Counted from the first letter of the stretch, positions 47,085 through 56,658 are shown. The stretch: DNA of 64,000 bases from an uncultured Prevotellaceae bacterium (GCA_900316985.1 ONFE01000028.1:52695-116694), one strand, 5' to 3'. Notes: generated by a model from the sequence alone, not told the origin. Made by a program: numbers and translations.

Positions 47085-48377
47085 ATGAGCAACGAAAAGA
47101 AACTTCACTTTGAGACACTGCAACTCCACGTTGGACAAGAACAGGCTGATCCCGTTACTGATTCACGCGCAGTACCCATCTACCAGACCGCAAGTTATGT
47201 GTTCCACAGCGCCCAGCATGCTGCCGACCGTTTCGGACTCCGCGATGCCGGTAACATCTATGGACGTCTGACCAACACCACACAGGGTGTGTTCGAAGAC
47301 CGCGTGGCTGCCCTTGAGGGTGGCGTTGCAGGACTGGCCGTGGCCTCCGGTGCCGCAGCCATCACCTATGCCTTGCAGAACATTGCACAGAATGGCGACC
47401 ACATCATCGCTGCCGACAACCTCTACGGTGGCACGTTCAACCTCATTGAGCACACGCTCTCCACACAGGGCGTCACTTCCACCATCGTGGACCCTAGCGA
47501 CTTCGATGCCGTGGACAAGGCTTTCCAGCCGAACACGAAGGCAATCATCATCGAGACCTTCGGCAATCCCAACGCCTCGGTGACCAATGTGGACCGCATC
47601 AGCGAGATAGCACATCGCCACAACACCCTCGTGATCGTGGACAACACTTTTGCCACTCCTTACTCTTTCCGTCCGCTGGAGCACGGGGCTGATGTGGTGG
47701 TGCACTCCGCTACCAAGTTCATCGGCGGTCATGGTTCCACGCTCGGAGGTGTTATCATTGACGGTGGAAAGTTCGACTTCAAGGCCAATGCCGACAAATA
47801 TCCCACGCTGGCCAAGCCCGATCCCTCCTACCACGGAGCCGTCTTTGCCGACGTAGCCGGTGCTGCAGCCTTCGTCACCCGCATCCGTGCCGTCATTCTC
47901 CGTGATACCGGTGCCACCATCGCCCCCATCTCCGCATGGATCCTGCTGCAGAGCCTGGAGACCTTGAGCCTCCGTGTGGAGCGTCACGTTGAGAACACAT
48001 TGAAGATTGTGGACTATCTCTCCAAGCATCCCAAGGTAGCCAAGGTGAATCATCCTTCACTCCCCGACCATCCTGACCATGCGCTCTATGAGAAACTCTT
48101 CCCCAACGGAGCCGGAAGCATCTTCACCTTCGAGATCAAGGGCGGACAGGACGAGGCTTGGCGCTTCATCGACCATCTGCGCATCTTCTCCCTGCTGGCC
48201 AATGTGGCTGACGTGAAGAGCCTGGTCATCCATCCCGCCTCTACCACGCATTCACAGATGAGCCCCGAGGAACTGGAGCAGGCCCATATCTATCCCTCAA
48301 CCATCCGCCTGAGCATCGGTATCGAACATGTAGACGACCTCATCGCCGCACTCGACGAAGCATTCCAGGCTGTCTGA
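47085..48377 (+). CDS. metY: O-acetylhomoserine sulfhydrylase
   Basis: 430 aa, the length of the MetY subgroup. LHVGQEQADPVTDSRAVPIY is typical. The PLP lysine is in VVVHSATKFIGGHGSTLGG, with SRIT-like VVDNTFATPY and GRLTNTTQ upstream. It makes homocysteine (or methionine) from O-acetylhomoserine and sulfide. The cysteine synthase gene follows 100 bp later, so this is a sulfur-assimilation pair. Confidence 0.94.
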   Translation: MSNEKKLHFETLQLHVGQEQADPVTDSRAVPIYQTASYVFHSAQHAADRFGLRDAGNIYGRLTNTTQGVFEDRVAALEGGVAGLAVASGAAAITYALQNIAQNGDHIIAADNLYGGTFNLIEHTLSTQGVTSTIVDPSDFDAVDKAFQPNTKAIIIETFGNPNASVTNVDRISEIAHRHNTLVIVDNTFATPYSFRPLEHGADVVVHSATKFIGGHGSTLGGVIIDGGKFDFKANADKYPTLAKPDPSYHGAVFADVAGAAAFVTRIRAVILRDTGATIAPISAWILLQSLETLSLRVERHVENTLKIVDYLSKHPKVAKVNHPSLPDHPDHALYEKLFPNGAGSIFTFEIKGGQDEAWRFIDHLRIFSLLANVADVKSLVIHPASTTHSQMSPEELEQAHIYPSTIRLSIGIEHVDDLIAALDEAFQAV

Positions 48378-48439
48378 ACATTAGAAAGTAATCAATAACA
48401 AGAAAAAAAAGAACATAAGGCCCGTTGCCCCCGTATTTG

Positions 48440-48476
48440 GCCTCCCCCTTTTGGGGGGATATGAGGGGGGCCCCAA
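48440..48476. repeat. G/C palindromic repeat upstream of cysK
   Basis: CCTCCCCCTTTTGGGGGGAT and GAGGGGGGCCCC, directly before the cysK ATG. It would be in the mRNA leader between metY and cysK. Confidence 0.8.
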
Positions 48477-48478
48477 TT

Positions 48479-49423
48479 ATGGCAATCGCAAAACAACTCA
48501 CCGAACTGATCGGTAATACTCCACTTTTGGAACTCCAGAAATTCTCAGCCTTCAAAGGTCTTGAGACCCCCATCACCGTCAAGGTGGAATTCTTCAACCC
48601 CGGCGGAAGCGTGAAAGACCGCATCGCCCTGGCTATGATTGAAGATGCCGAGAAGAAAGGCATCCTCAAACCCGGAGCCACCATCATCGAGCCCACCAGC
48701 GGTAACACCGGCGTAGGACTGGCTCTTGTATCAGCCGTCCGCGGCTATCACCTCATCCTCACCATGCCCGAGACGATGAGCATCGAGCGCCGCAACCTCG
48801 TGAAGGCCTATGGTGCCGAAGTACGCCTCACTCCTGGTAAGGACGGAATGTCAGGTGCCATCAAGGCCGCCAACGAACTGCGCGACTCCATTCCCGGCTC
48901 TGTCATCCTGCAGCAGTTCGAGAATCCCGCAAATCCCCAGCGCCACTATGAGACCACCGGTCAGGAAATCTGGAATCAGACCGAAGGCAAGATCGACATC
49001 TTCGTGGCTGGCGTAGGTACCGGCGGCACCATCTCCGGTGTGGCACGTGCCCTCAAGGAGAAGAATCCCAATGTGAAGGTAGTGGCCGTAGAGCCCGCTT
49101 CCTCCGCCGTATTGAGCGGCAACCCGAGCGGTCCTCACAAGATCCAGGGTATCGGTGCCGGATTCGTGCCCAAGACATACGCAGGCGAATACATCGACGA
49201 AATCCTGCCCGTAGAGAATGATGCCGCCATCCTTACCGGTCGCCAGCTCGCCCAGCAGGAAGGACTCCTCGTGGGTATCAGCAGCGGAGCAGCCGCCTTT
49301 GCCGCCTCCGAGATCGCCAAGCGTCCTGAGAACAAGGGTAAGAAGATTGTGGCCCTCCTGCCCGACACCGGCGAGCGCTACCTCTCCACCGTGCTCTACG
49401 CTTTCGACGAGTATCCACTATAA
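48479..49423 (+). CDS. cysK: Cysteine synthase A
   Basis: 314 aa from ATG 48479 ([20 protein letters not shown]); upstream codons are repeat-derived. The PLP lysine is in [15 protein letters not shown], with the substrate loop [11 protein letters not shown] and the phosphate-binding [13 protein letters not shown]. It makes cysteine from O-acetylserine and sulfide. A terminator hairpin follows. Confidence 0.95.
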   Translation: MAIAKQLTELIGNTPLLELQKFSAFKGLETPITVKVEFFNPGGSVKDRIALAMIEDAEKKGILKPGATIIEPTSGNTGVGLALVSAVRGYHLILTMPETMSIERRNLVKAYGAEVRLTPGKDGMSGAIKAANELRDSIPGSVILQQFENPANPQRHYETTGQEIWNQTEGKIDIFVAGVGTGGTISGVARALKEKNPNVKVVAVEPASSAVLSGNPSGPHKIQGIGAGFVPKTYAGEYIDEILPVENDAAILTGRQLAQQEGLLVGISSGAAAFAASEIAKRPENKGKKIVALLPDTGERYLSTVLYAFDEYPL

Positions 49424-49451
49424 AAACATTCCGTAAACATGGTTTTCTGAA

Positions 49452-49490
49452 AACGAGGGTGTGCCATCCCAGGCATGCCCTCGTTCTTAT
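49452..49490 (+). terminator. Terminator after cysK
   Basis: AACGAGGGTGTGCC pairs with GGCATGCCCTCGTT (two wobble pairs), followed by a T-rich tract. Confidence 0.75.
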
Positions 49491-49533
49491 TATAAAGATG
49501 TATGCAAAATTTGCCGGTCTCTCAGATTAATCG

Positions 49534-49542
49534 TATCTTTGC
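49534..49542 (+). promoter_or_regulatory. Promoter -7 box of the exonuclease gene
   Basis: TATCTTTGC, 20 nt before the ATG at 49563. Confidence 0.65.
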
Positions 49543-49562
49543 AGGCAAATAAAACCGCATCC

Positions 49563-50057
49563 ATGCTAAGAGACTTTGCAGCCATAGATTTCGAGACGGC
49601 CAACAACGAGCGCAGCAGCGTTTGTTCCGTTGGCGTTGTCGTCGTGAGGAACGGGGAGATTGCGGAAAAGTTCTATTCCCTCATCCAGCCCGAGCCTAAC
49701 TACTATACCTATTGGTGCTCGCAGGTCCACGGCCTTTGCCGGGAAGACACCGAGGAAGCCCCCGTCTTTCCCAAGGTATGGGAGCAGATAGAGCCTTTGA
49801 TTGAAGGCCTCCCCCTGGTAGCCCACAACAGTCCCTTTGACGAAGGATGCCTGAAGGCCGTCTTCCGCGTCTACCAGATGGATTATCCCGACTATCTTTT
49901 TTATGACACTTGCCGGGCCTCCCGCAGGGCTATGCCCTATCTGCCTAACCATCAGCTGCATGTCGTAGCGGCCGAATGTGGCTACGACTTAAGGCTTCAC
50001 CATCATGCCCTTGCCGATGCCGAAGCCTGTGCGTGGATTGCAAGGGAGATCCTGTAA
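49563..50057 (+). CDS. DnaQ-like 3'-5' exonuclease
   Basis: 164 aa from ATG 49563. DEDDh motifs: AIDFETAN (Asp/Glu, Exo I), VAHNSPFDEGCL (Exo II) and LHHHALADAEACAWIAR (Exo III with His). It resembles the epsilon-like exonucleases that stand alone in Bacteroidetes. It likely degrades single-stranded DNA or RNA in repair or turnover. An earlier in-frame ATG lies upstream of the promoter and is rejected. Confidence 0.9.
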   Translation: MLRDFAAIDFETANNERSSVCSVGVVVVRNGEIAEKFYSLIQPEPNYYTYWCSQVHGLCREDTEEAPVFPKVWEQIEPLIEGLPLVAHNSPFDEGCLKAVFRVYQMDYPDYLFYDTCRASRRAMPYLPNHQLHVVAAECGYDLRLHHHALADAEACAWIAREIL

Positions 50058-50083
50058 CTGTTGGATTATTTGTCTCGAATGTC

Positions 50084-50124
50084 TGCCATGCTGTCACATT
50101 TTTCCGCAACTTGTCAGCATGGCA
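50084..50124 (+). promoter_or_regulatory. Twin TGYCA-N3-TGYCA motifs upstream of dnaK
   Basis: TGCCATGCTGTCA (50084-50096) and TGTCAGCATGGCA (50112-50124) are near-perfect reverse complements of each other and start 28 bp apart. No TAnnTTTG box is seen before dnaK. A candidate heat-shock control site (inference). Confidence 0.5.
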
Positions 50125-50168
50125 CACGATTTGTTGGATGGAAATCGAGTTCACGAACGACCGGGAAA

Positions 50169-50212
50169 CTCATAATCTCAGGAACTCCCGAACTCATAAA
50201 CTTGAAATATAA
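50169..50212. repeat. ACTCATAAACT-type dispersed repeat before dnaK
   Basis: AACTCATAATCTCAGGAACT and CCCGAACTCATAAACTTG resemble AACTCACAAACTTATAAACT at 13549-13580 upstream of the aldo/keto reductase. Confidence 0.6.
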
Positions 50213-50232
50213 ACAAATAAAAAGATACAATT

Positions 50233-52149
50233 ATGGGAAAGATTATTGGTATTGACCTGGGTACAACTAACAGTTGTGTCGCAGTTTTTGAGGGCAACGA
50301 GCCCGTAGTGATCGCTAACAGCGAAGGTAAGCGAACCACTCCTTCTGTGGTTGGCTTTGTTAAGGACGGCGAGCGTAAGGTGGGTGATCCCGCTAAGCGT
50401 CAGGCCATCACAAATCCGAAGAACACAGTTTATTCCATCAAGCGTTTCATGGGTGAGAACTGGCAGCAGACCGAAAAGGAAATTGCTCGCGTTCCCTATA
50501 CCGTAGTAAACGAGGGTGGCTATCCCCGCGTAGAGATTGAAGGCCGCAAATATACGCCGCAGGAAATCTCTGCCATGATCCTGCAGAAGATGAAGAAGAC
50601 CGCCGAGGACTATCTGGGCGAGGAGGTGAAGGAAGCCGTTATCACGGTACCTGCCTACTTCTCCGACTCTCAGCGTCAGGCCACCAAGGAAGCCGGACAG
50701 ATTGCCGGTCTCGAAGTGAAGCGTATTGTCAACGAGCCTACTGCCGCAGCTCTGGCATATGGTGTTGACAAGGCCAACAAGGACATGAAGATTGCTGTGT
50801 TCGACCTCGGTGGCGGTACGTTTGATATCTCTATCCTGGAGTTCGGCGGCGGCGTGTTCGAGGTACTTTCTACCAATGGTGACACTCACCTCGGTGGTGA
50901 CGACTTCGATCAGGTAATCATCGACTGGCTCGTACAGGAGTTCAAGAACGACGAGGGTGCCGATCTGTCACAGGATCCGATGGCCATGCAGCGCCTGAAG
51001 GAGGCTGCCGAGAAGGCAAAGATTGAACTCTCAAGCTCTACCTCCACGGAGATCAACCTTCCTTATATCATGCCTGTAGGCGGCGTGCCCAAGCACTTGG
51101 TGAAGACTTTGACCCGTGCTAAGTTCGAGCAGCTGGCTCACAATCTCATCCAGGCTTGTCTGACACCTTGTCAGAAGGCTATGGCAGATGCCAAGCTGAC
51201 CAATGCCGACATCGACGAAGTGATTCTCGTAGGTGGTTCAAGCCGTATTCCTGCCGTACAGGAACTCGTGAAGAACTACTTTGGCAAGGAGCCTTCTAAG
51301 GGTGTGAACCCCGACGAGGTGGTGGCCGTAGGTGCATCTATCCAGGGTGCCATCCTGAACAAGGAAGGCGGCGTAGGCGACATCGTACTGCTCGACGTGA
51401 CTCCGCTGACACTGGGTATCGAAACCCTTGGTGGTGTGATGACCAAGCTGATTGACGCCAACTCAACCATTCCTTGCAAGAAGAGTGAGACCTTCTCTAC
51501 CGCAGCCGACAACCAGACCGAGGTGACCATCCACGTGCTGCAGGGCGAGCGCCCCATGGCTAATCAGAACAAGAGCCTCGGACAGTTCAACCTGACCGGT
51601 ATTGCTCCCGCCCGTCGTGGTATTCCTCAGATTGAGGTAACCTTCGACATCGACGCCAACGGTATCGTGAAGGTAAGCGCCAAGGACAAGGCCACCGGTA
51701 AGGAGCAGGCCATCCGCATCGAAGCCTCTTCAGGTCTCTCTCAGGAGGAAATCGACCGCATGAAGGCAGAAGCCGAAGCCAACGCCGAGGCCGACAAGAA
51801 GGAGCGCGAGAAGATTGACAAGCTGAATCAGGCTGACTCTATGATCTTCCAGACCGAAACCTTCCTCAACGAGAACGGCGACAAGCTCGGTGCCGACAAG
51901 GCCAACGTAGAGGCTGCCGTACAGCAGCTGAAGGATGCCCACAAGAGTCAGGACATCGCAGCAGTCGACAGCGCCATTGCCAATCTGAACACCGTGATGC
52001 AGGCTGCCTCTCAGAAGATGTACAGCCAGGCAGGTGGTCAGCAGGCAGGTCCCGGTGCCGGTTTCAACGGCGGACAGCAGGCTGGCGGACAGCAGGGCGG
52101 CAACTCCGATGAGACCATCCAGGACGCCGACTTCGAGGAAGTCAAGTAA
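50233..52149 (+). CDS. dnaK: Chaperone Hsp70
   Basis: 638 aa. N-terminal ATPase: [50 protein letters not shown] and [13 protein letters not shown]. The substrate domain follows from about 385 ([16 protein letters not shown]). The C-terminal Gly/Gln-rich linker ends in an acidic tail ([12 protein letters not shown]). DnaJ and GrpE are not adjacent. A terminator hairpin lies just after. Confidence 0.97.
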   Translation: MGKIIGIDLGTTNSCVAVFEGNEPVVIANSEGKRTTPSVVGFVKDGERKVGDPAKRQAITNPKNTVYSIKRFMGENWQQTEKEIARVPYTVVNEGGYPRVEIEGRKYTPQEISAMILQKMKKTAEDYLGEEVKEAVITVPAYFSDSQRQATKEAGQIAGLEVKRIVNEPTAAALAYGVDKANKDMKIAVFDLGGGTFDISILEFGGGVFEVLSTNGDTHLGGDDFDQVIIDWLVQEFKNDEGADLSQDPMAMQRLKEAAEKAKIELSSSTSTEINLPYIMPVGGVPKHLVKTLTRAKFEQLAHNLIQACLTPCQKAMADAKLTNADIDEVILVGGSSRIPAVQELVKNYFGKEPSKGVNPDEVVAVGASIQGAILNKEGGVGDIVLLDVTPLTLGIETLGGVMTKLIDANSTIPCKKSETFSTAADNQTEVTIHVLQGERPMANQNKSLGQFNLTGIAPARRGIPQIEVTFDIDANGIVKVSAKDKATGKEQAIRIEASSGLSQEEIDRMKAEAEANAEADKKEREKIDKLNQADSMIFQTETFLNENGDKLGADKANVEAAVQQLKDAHKSQDIAAVDSAIANLNTVMQAASQKMYSQAGGQQAGPGAGFNGGQQAGGQQGGNSDETIQDADFEEVK

Positions 52150-52169
52150 GACTGATAAGTAAAAACGAG

Positions 52170-52205
52170 ATAGCGTGTAGCTCTGATGAGTTACACGCTA
52201 TTTGC
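52170..52205 (+). terminator. Terminator after dnaK
   Basis: ATAGCGTGTA pairs with TACACGCTAT across a 12-nt loop, then TTTGCTTT. Confidence 0.7.
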
Positions 52206-52433
52206 TTTATGGCCCTTATAGGTATACACCGTCTACCTTTTAAGGCGTTTTCTTGCAATTAGCAAACGTAATGACTATATCATTTCTAATATAACCCATC
52301 TTCGCGTTATTTTTCCAAAAATGGTTGGGATTATGTTAGTTTTTACTTCCCTTAAAAAAATAGGGAAAGCACGCTATCCTCACGGACAACGTGCTTCTCA
52401 AAACATATATATGACAGAAACAAAACATTCAAT
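52206..52433. other. Left flank of the accessory element
   Basis: No gene is seen. An inverted pair AAGCACG ... CGTGCTT (about 52367-52395) could be a terminator for the minus-strand element genes or part of an element end. No tRNA or integrase is visible. Confidence 0.35.
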
Positions 52434-52865
52434 TTATATCTTTGCGAACGCCAGATTCCAACCTTCCTCGATTTGGGAAGTAACGGGCATCATACCGTTC
52501 TCCACGAGGTGCATACCGGTCACGATCTTCACCCAGAGCGCCTTGGCCTTTCTCGGCGACGGCAGCAGGGCATCGGGATTCACTCCTGCCGTTCTTGCCA
52601 CGCTCTTCACATATTCATCCGTATGGTTCTCCGAGGGCGGAGCCCAGCGCTGGATGAATTGTCGTAAGTTCATACAGCCGTAGAGTACGCGATAGTTCTG
52701 CAGCACCTTGAACGCTGCCCTGTAGCCATAAGGCATCGAGCGGAATTGCACGAACGAGCGGTCTTCCTGCCTGTTGCACTGGCCAATCCAGTTCGTCTTG
52801 TTATTCTTTCTGATATTCAGCGGATTATTGTTCCGCAAGCCCCGAGGGGCGGTTTTCTTTTCCAT
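52434..52865 (-). CDS. Phage P5-like / lysozyme-like protein
   Basis: 143 aa. RGLRNNNPLNIRKNN at the N-terminus is the signature of the 'structural protein P5' group of phage lysozyme-like proteins, with RSMPYGYRAAFKVLQNY and LRQFIQRWAPPSENHTDEYV as further blocks. In related Bacteroidales elements a cell-wall hydrolase (usually an amidase) occupies this place. No signal peptide is seen. Separated from the VirE-N gene by a repeat spacer. Confidence 0.8.
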   Translation of the reverse strand: MEKKTAPRGLRNNNPLNIRKNNKTNWIGQCNRQEDRSFVQFRSMPYGYRAAFKVLQNYRVLYGCMNLRQFIQRWAPPSENHTDEYVKSVARTAGVNPDALLPSPRKAKALWVKIVTGMHLVENGMMPVTSQIEEGWNLAFAKI

Positions 52866-52867
52866 AT

Positions 52868-52925
52868 TCGTTTTCGTTAAAGTTAATGTTATCGTTAGCG
52901 TTATCGTTATCGTTAGCGTTAGTTT
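52868..52925. repeat. GTTAACGATAACG-type dispersed repeat
   Basis: GTTATCGTTAGCGTTATCGT and flanking units on the plus strand, between two element genes. Same family as 35163-35203 and 63583-63608. Confidence 0.8.
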
Positions 52926-55221
52926 ACTTTTTCACTTTTACAAAACTGTCATCTGTCATCTGTAAGAGGTAGCCGCGATGAACCCATTGCGAGAGCATAT
53001 TGCGGGTGCCTCGGGTGTCCATGCCATTGGCCTGTCTGACGATGTCAGCATCGTGTACGTTAAATTCATCGGGCAGCAGCTCCAGCAGGTTACGGGGACC
53101 ACGTTTCTGAGTGTGTTCGGCTTCCTGGTTGGCTGCCTCAATGGCCGCGCCGAAGAACTGCATCTTGCACCACAGATCGTATTTCAGCGACCAGCGCACG
53201 AAATCCTCGATTTCCTTCGACCATCGGTAGTCGTTGCAGATGTAGAGCACACAACCCTTCAGCCATGCGATCACGTTGGCGCGGAACGAAAGGTTCTCGT
53301 ACACCCTCGACTGGCTCAGCCGTGAGAACTCGGCGCACTCGTCCTTCAGCTTCTTCGCCAACCGGAATGCCTGCGGACAATCCACCAATCCCGAAGCCCT
53401 CGTCAGCCGTTCGATATAGGGGCGCAGCTCCTCGTCGAACTGGGCGTCGTAAGTGCCATAGACGGGCATGTCGGCTCCAATCTCGCGCTCGGGTATCGTG
53501 CAGAAGTTGATGCGGCTTATCGGACCGTCGGTCAGCACCCGTGAGAAATAGCGCTGTCCCTTTTGGATGGTCGTGGCTGCGTTCCAGTTGAATCTGATGC
53601 AGACCTTCTCGGTAACGCTCTGCGTGCCTACTCGTGTCTGACCGTAGCGGTTGTCTGGGTCGAAAGCCAGGCACATAATCTGAAACTGCTGCGAACCACG
53701 GGCCGACCCCCGAAGGGCATCAAACTGGTCAATCTCGTTCATCTTCGTGTAGAGGAAGTGCTCGTCGGCCTCGGCCATACGCATCACGAAGGCAGGGTTG
53801 GTCATGTCGGGGTCCACCTCCTGAATGACAAGACCCTCCGGCCGCTGCCGCTTATCCTTGTTGGAACCCTTCGAGTTCACCTCACGTTTCCATTCGGCCT
53901 CACGCTTCAGGTTCTCTGCATCGCGCAATCGGATGTCGGCCATGATGCGGTTGATGGGTTGCGAGATACAGTCCTTACCGGCACCCGTTCCCGCCATCAG
54001 CACATTCATCAGCGTGGCCTCGTGCTCCACGTTGTCGATGTAACGGAAGCGCACCTTCCACAGATGGGCGGCCAAGGAAGGAAATACCGCATGAGCCACA
54101 GCCGGCTTATAGATGTCAGGCGTTTTCGAGGTGAGCAGCTTGATGAGCGCAGGAAGGCGTTTGGGCATCGGGGGCGGCGTAGAGCCAAGACCAGTCTCCC
54201 GGGCAGTCGCCACCTCTTTGGGCGCAAGGCTGCCGATGATCTCCTGCAACTGTCGGGGCATGGAGTAGAACCGTGCCGAACAGGCCGAGTGGATCAGTCC
54301 GCGCATCTCCTCTTCCGACAGACCGTAGCGGGGCATGATGCTTAAGAGTGTCTGCTCGTTGTTGTCGGTGATGTAGCGCAGATGGGCTGCCAGCCGGTGA
54401 AGCCGGTCGTTGCGCTCACCCTTCTGAGGCTCGCCGCCTGTCCTGCGGAACCATTCGGCAATGATGTCCTTGTAGGCAACGCCCTTGAATAGAAGACTCG
54501 CCTCCGACCCCTCCCTGTGAGGGAGAGGAGTAGATGGTTCCGAGCCTGCGCAATCCGTCTCTTGTGATGCTTGTGGGCAATCACTCCCCTCTCCCTTCGG
54601 AGAGGGGCTGGGGGTGAGGCTGCTTGGGTGCTCGGCAAACAGCCGCTCGTCGGGGCCATAGATGATGTAGTCGCGCGGTACGGCAAACGAGCCGCGTGCC
54701 AAGTCCTTCGTCTTCGAATCGTCTTCCACGCCCAACTGAGCCGCCAGCCATTGCTTCGACTGGTCAATCTGCTCCGTCGGCGACAGATGGGAGAACTGGC
54801 TGGGGATGATATAGACGATGCGCAGGCCCTTGCCTGAACAGCTCACATGAACCAGCACCACCAGATTCTCCAGTTCCTTCATGAGGAGCACCTGAACGAT
54901 GCGCTGCCAGGCCTCGCGCGGATGCTCGCCATTCAGTTCGTCGAGGTCGAGGTAGGCCATTCCCGTGGGCACGGCACTCTCAGCGTGGCGGTGGCCGTCG
55001 CTATAGTTGGCCATGAACATCAGCAGCGGCAACTGCTGTTTCAGCCGCTTGGCCTCATCGCTGTCGTGGTCTACTTTGGCAAGCAGACGGCAGGTCTGAG
55101 CCACCTGCGGAGAATCCACTATCTCGTTGAACTTTTCCAGAGGGCAGGCCAGCACCTGTGCCGACCGCCCGTTCTTGCAAAAAGAAATCATACCGTTACT
55201 TGCGTGTTTAAAGTTTGACAT
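52924..55221 (-). CDS. VirE-N / DUF3987-type primase-helicase-like ATPase
   Basis: 765 aa. The N-terminal domain (about 1-200; SGKGLRIVYIIP, AYLDLDELNGEHP, GSFAVPRDYIIYGPDE) matches the BT4734-like VirE-N/primase-type fold. After a repeat-derived linker at about 200-245 comes a P-loop ATPase with MAGTGAGKD at about 408 and a Walker-B-like LYTKMNEIDQF. A C-terminal helical domain (about 600-765) follows. Such proteins are the core gene of a common Bacteroidales accessory element and probably drive its replication. Its start overlaps the next gene by 14 bp. The last codons contain TGTCATCTGTCATCTG. Confidence 0.82.
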   Translation of the reverse strand: MSNFKHASNGMISFCKNGRSAQVLACPLEKFNEIVDSPQVAQTCRLLAKVDHDSDEAKRLKQQLPLLMFMANYSDGHRHAESAVPTGMAYLDLDELNGEHPREAWQRIVQVLLMKELENLVVLVHVSCSGKGLRIVYIIPSQFSHLSPTEQIDQSKQWLAAQLGVEDDSKTKDLARGSFAVPRDYIIYGPDERLFAEHPSSLTPSPSPKGEGSDCPQASQETDCAGSEPSTPLPHREGSEASLLFKGVAYKDIIAEWFRRTGGEPQKGERNDRLHRLAAHLRYITDNNEQTLLSIMPRYGLSEEEMRGLIHSACSARFYSMPRQLQEIIGSLAPKEVATARETGLGSTPPPMPKRLPALIKLLTSKTPDIYKPAVAHAVFPSLAAHLWKVRFRYIDNVEHEATLMNVLMAGTGAGKDCISQPINRIMADIRLRDAENLKREAEWKREVNSKGSNKDKRQRPEGLVIQEVDPDMTNPAFVMRMAEADEHFLYTKMNEIDQFDALRGSARGSQQFQIMCLAFDPDNRYGQTRVGTQSVTEKVCIRFNWNAATTIQKGQRYFSRVLTDGPISRINFCTIPEREIGADMPVYGTYDAQFDEELRPYIERLTRASGLVDCPQAFRLAKKLKDECAEFSRLSQSRVYENLSFRANVIAWLKGCVLYICNDYRWSKEIEDFVRWSLKYDLWCKMQFFGAAIEAANQEAEHTQKRGPRNLLELLPDEFNVHDADIVRQANGMDTRGTRNMLSQWVHRGYLLQMTDDSFVKVKK
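54508..54619. repeat. Two G/C palindromes inside the VirE-N gene
   Basis: CCCCTCCCTGTGAGGGAGAGG (54508-54528, 21-bp palindrome-like unit) and TCCCCTCTCCCTTCGGAGAG (about 54585-54606) lie about 60 bp apart in opposite orientation. They are translated as LTPSPSPKGEG and STPLPHREG in the interdomain linker. Confidence 0.85.
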
Positions 55222-55561
55222 TACTTACAGCCTCCTCAGCCTCGCTGATAAACGTCTCAGCCATCGGAATGCCCTCACTCTTGAAAATCTTCAGCGTCAG
55301 CTGAATGGCCCCGTCCTTCGTGGCCGACAGCCGCCCGTGGGCCACCTTCTTGATAAGCGTCGCCTTAGAGCGAATGCGGGGCCGTGCGATAAAATCAAAC
55401 GTTCCGTTCCGCAGCCGCTGGGCCACCCCCTCGTGCCGCCAGCCCTCGACAAACTGCTCCACAGGGTCGTCAGGCAGGAACTGCACATACTTATTACCTT
55501 GTTCGTCACTTGTGAAAACGGCCTGGCCGTCCACCTGAATAATTTCGATTTGATTATCCAT
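55208..55561 (-). CDS. Element protein of unknown function, 117 aa
   Basis: From ATG 55561 (MDNQIEIIQVDGQAVFTSDE). Blocks: GNKYVQFLPDDPVEQFVEGW, RNGTFDFIARPRIRSK, HGRLSATKDGAIQLTLKIFK. Not recognised. It overlaps the VirE-N gene start by 14 bp, so the two products are made together and may interact in replication of the element (inference). No signal peptide or membrane segment. Confidence 0.7.
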   Translation of the reverse strand: MDNQIEIIQVDGQAVFTSDEQGNKYVQFLPDDPVEQFVEGWRHEGVAQRLRNGTFDFIARPRIRSKATLIKKVAHGRLSATKDGAIQLTLKIFKSEGIPMAETFISEAEEAVSNVKL

Positions 55562-55668
55562 AAAACCATCGTTGTTTAGCGAGTAGAGAGGAGCTTCAGA
55601 TGAAAGGTTGCGCAAATGATCCCGGGGACTCCCTCTTTGGCTCGCCTCAACTCAGGTTAGAAATGTAG

Positions 55669-55950
55669 TTAATTGATTTTCACGATATCCGTGGCCACAA
55701 TGTCCTGAAACACCTGTCCCTGATGCTCGTGAGTAGAGAAACGGAGCGTGGCCGCAACCAAATCGCCCTCGTAGAACCTGCACGCAGCCAGCGGGCCCAG
55801 CATCGAGCACGCAAACTCGTTTTCATACTTCGAGCCGCCCATCTCACGAAGCACGATGTAGCACTTCTGGATCTGTCCCGACTCGCTTTTCTGACTCTGT
55901 ACGCTGAAGGCCTCGCCCTGGCGTACCACTTTCATGATTTTTGTTTCCAT
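55669..55950 (-). CDS. Small OB-fold-like element protein, 93 aa
   Basis: Beta-rich: CYIVLREMGGSKYENEFACS, YEGDLVAATLRFSTHEHQG and VFQDIVATDIVKI follow the strand and GD...F...G..FxDI pattern of DUF3127-type OB folds, which bind single-stranded nucleic acid. In a module with a primase-like ATPase, an SSB-like role is plausible (inference). It lies 12 bp downstream of the antirepressor gene. Confidence 0.6.
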   Translation of the reverse strand: METKIMKVVRQGEAFSVQSQKSESGQIQKCYIVLREMGGSKYENEFACSMLGPLAACRFYEGDLVAATLRFSTHEHQGQVFQDIVATDIVKIN

Positions 55951-55962
55951 AATAATTGATTA

Positions 55963-56658
55963 TTAAAAGTGAAGAAAATCCTCGATAAAGTCTGCACCCG
56001 TGAGCGTCCATACCAGGTAGGAGCGTTCCTTCTGCTCACCCTCCAACGAACGATAGAGGAAGAAGCGGTCTTGCGCCAATCCACGGCCTTCATATTCGGG
56101 TGTCAGCCGATAGCGGCCACCCGTCCACTTGATGACACCCCTGTCCACCAGCATGGAGTTCAGCAGTTTCGCATCACCCAAGCCCACTCGCTTGGCCACC
56201 TCGCTTGCAGACAGACAGTTGTCAGCCGCCAGGTTCTTCTGCTTCATGGTGCGCTGGGCTATGCGGTTGGCTAGTGTCAGCACCTCCTGCTCCGACAGTT
56301 GGCGTCCCTGTGCATCGCGGGTAGGAATGTAACCGCCCGTCTGTCTGATCTGTGGCAGCACCTCCGAGGTAATCCATTTGCGGAACTTGCGTGCCTCTGC
56401 CTTTCTGGAGTCAAGCACTACATCGTAGAGGCCGTCCTCGTTGACGAAACTCACCAGCTGCGTTCTGCCCAGTGAGTCAACGATGGGGTGTTTTGAAACC
56501 ACCCCATCATCGAGGCGTCGTCTCACCTGTTTGCCATCCAGCGCCAATGCCAGGCACACGTCCTTCAGGCAGAACAGCGGCTCACCCTGCTCGCTCACCA
56601 TCGTGCGTACCATTCCGAAATCCGCACTCTTGAAAATCGTAATTGTGTTCTGTTTCAT
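55963..56658 (-). CDS. BRO-N type phage antirepressor
   Basis: 231 aa from ATG 56658; an upstream in-frame ATG at 56679 is possible. The BRO-N domain spans about 1-110 (IFKSADFGMVRTM, GEPLFCLKDVCLALAL, FVNEDGLYDVVLDSRKAEAR, FRKWITSEVLPQIRQTGGY). The C-terminal part has an HTH-like segment (LSASEVAKRVGLGDAKLLNS) as in ANT/KilA-C proteins. Such proteins antagonise phage repressors. Its promoter (TAGCTTTGC) carries repeated operator-like heptamers, and it is convergent in function with the XRE-ImmA gene upstream. Confidence 0.85.
   Translation of the reverse strand: MKQNTITIFKSADFGMVRTMVSEQGEPLFCLKDVCLALALDGKQVRRRLDDGVVSKHPIVDSLGRTQLVSFVNEDGLYDVVLDSRKAEARKFRKWITSEVLPQIRQTGGYIPTRDAQGRQLSEQEVLTLANRIAQRTMKQKNLAADNCLSASEVAKRVGLGDAKLLNSMLVDRGVIKWTGGRYRLTPEYEGRGLAQDRFFLYRSLEGEQKERSYLVWTLTGADFIEDFLHF

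Noticed and set aside
52150-52433. tRNA or attachment site at the left end of the element
   Set aside because: No tRNA cloverleaf and no matching direct repeat at the right end could be seen by eye.
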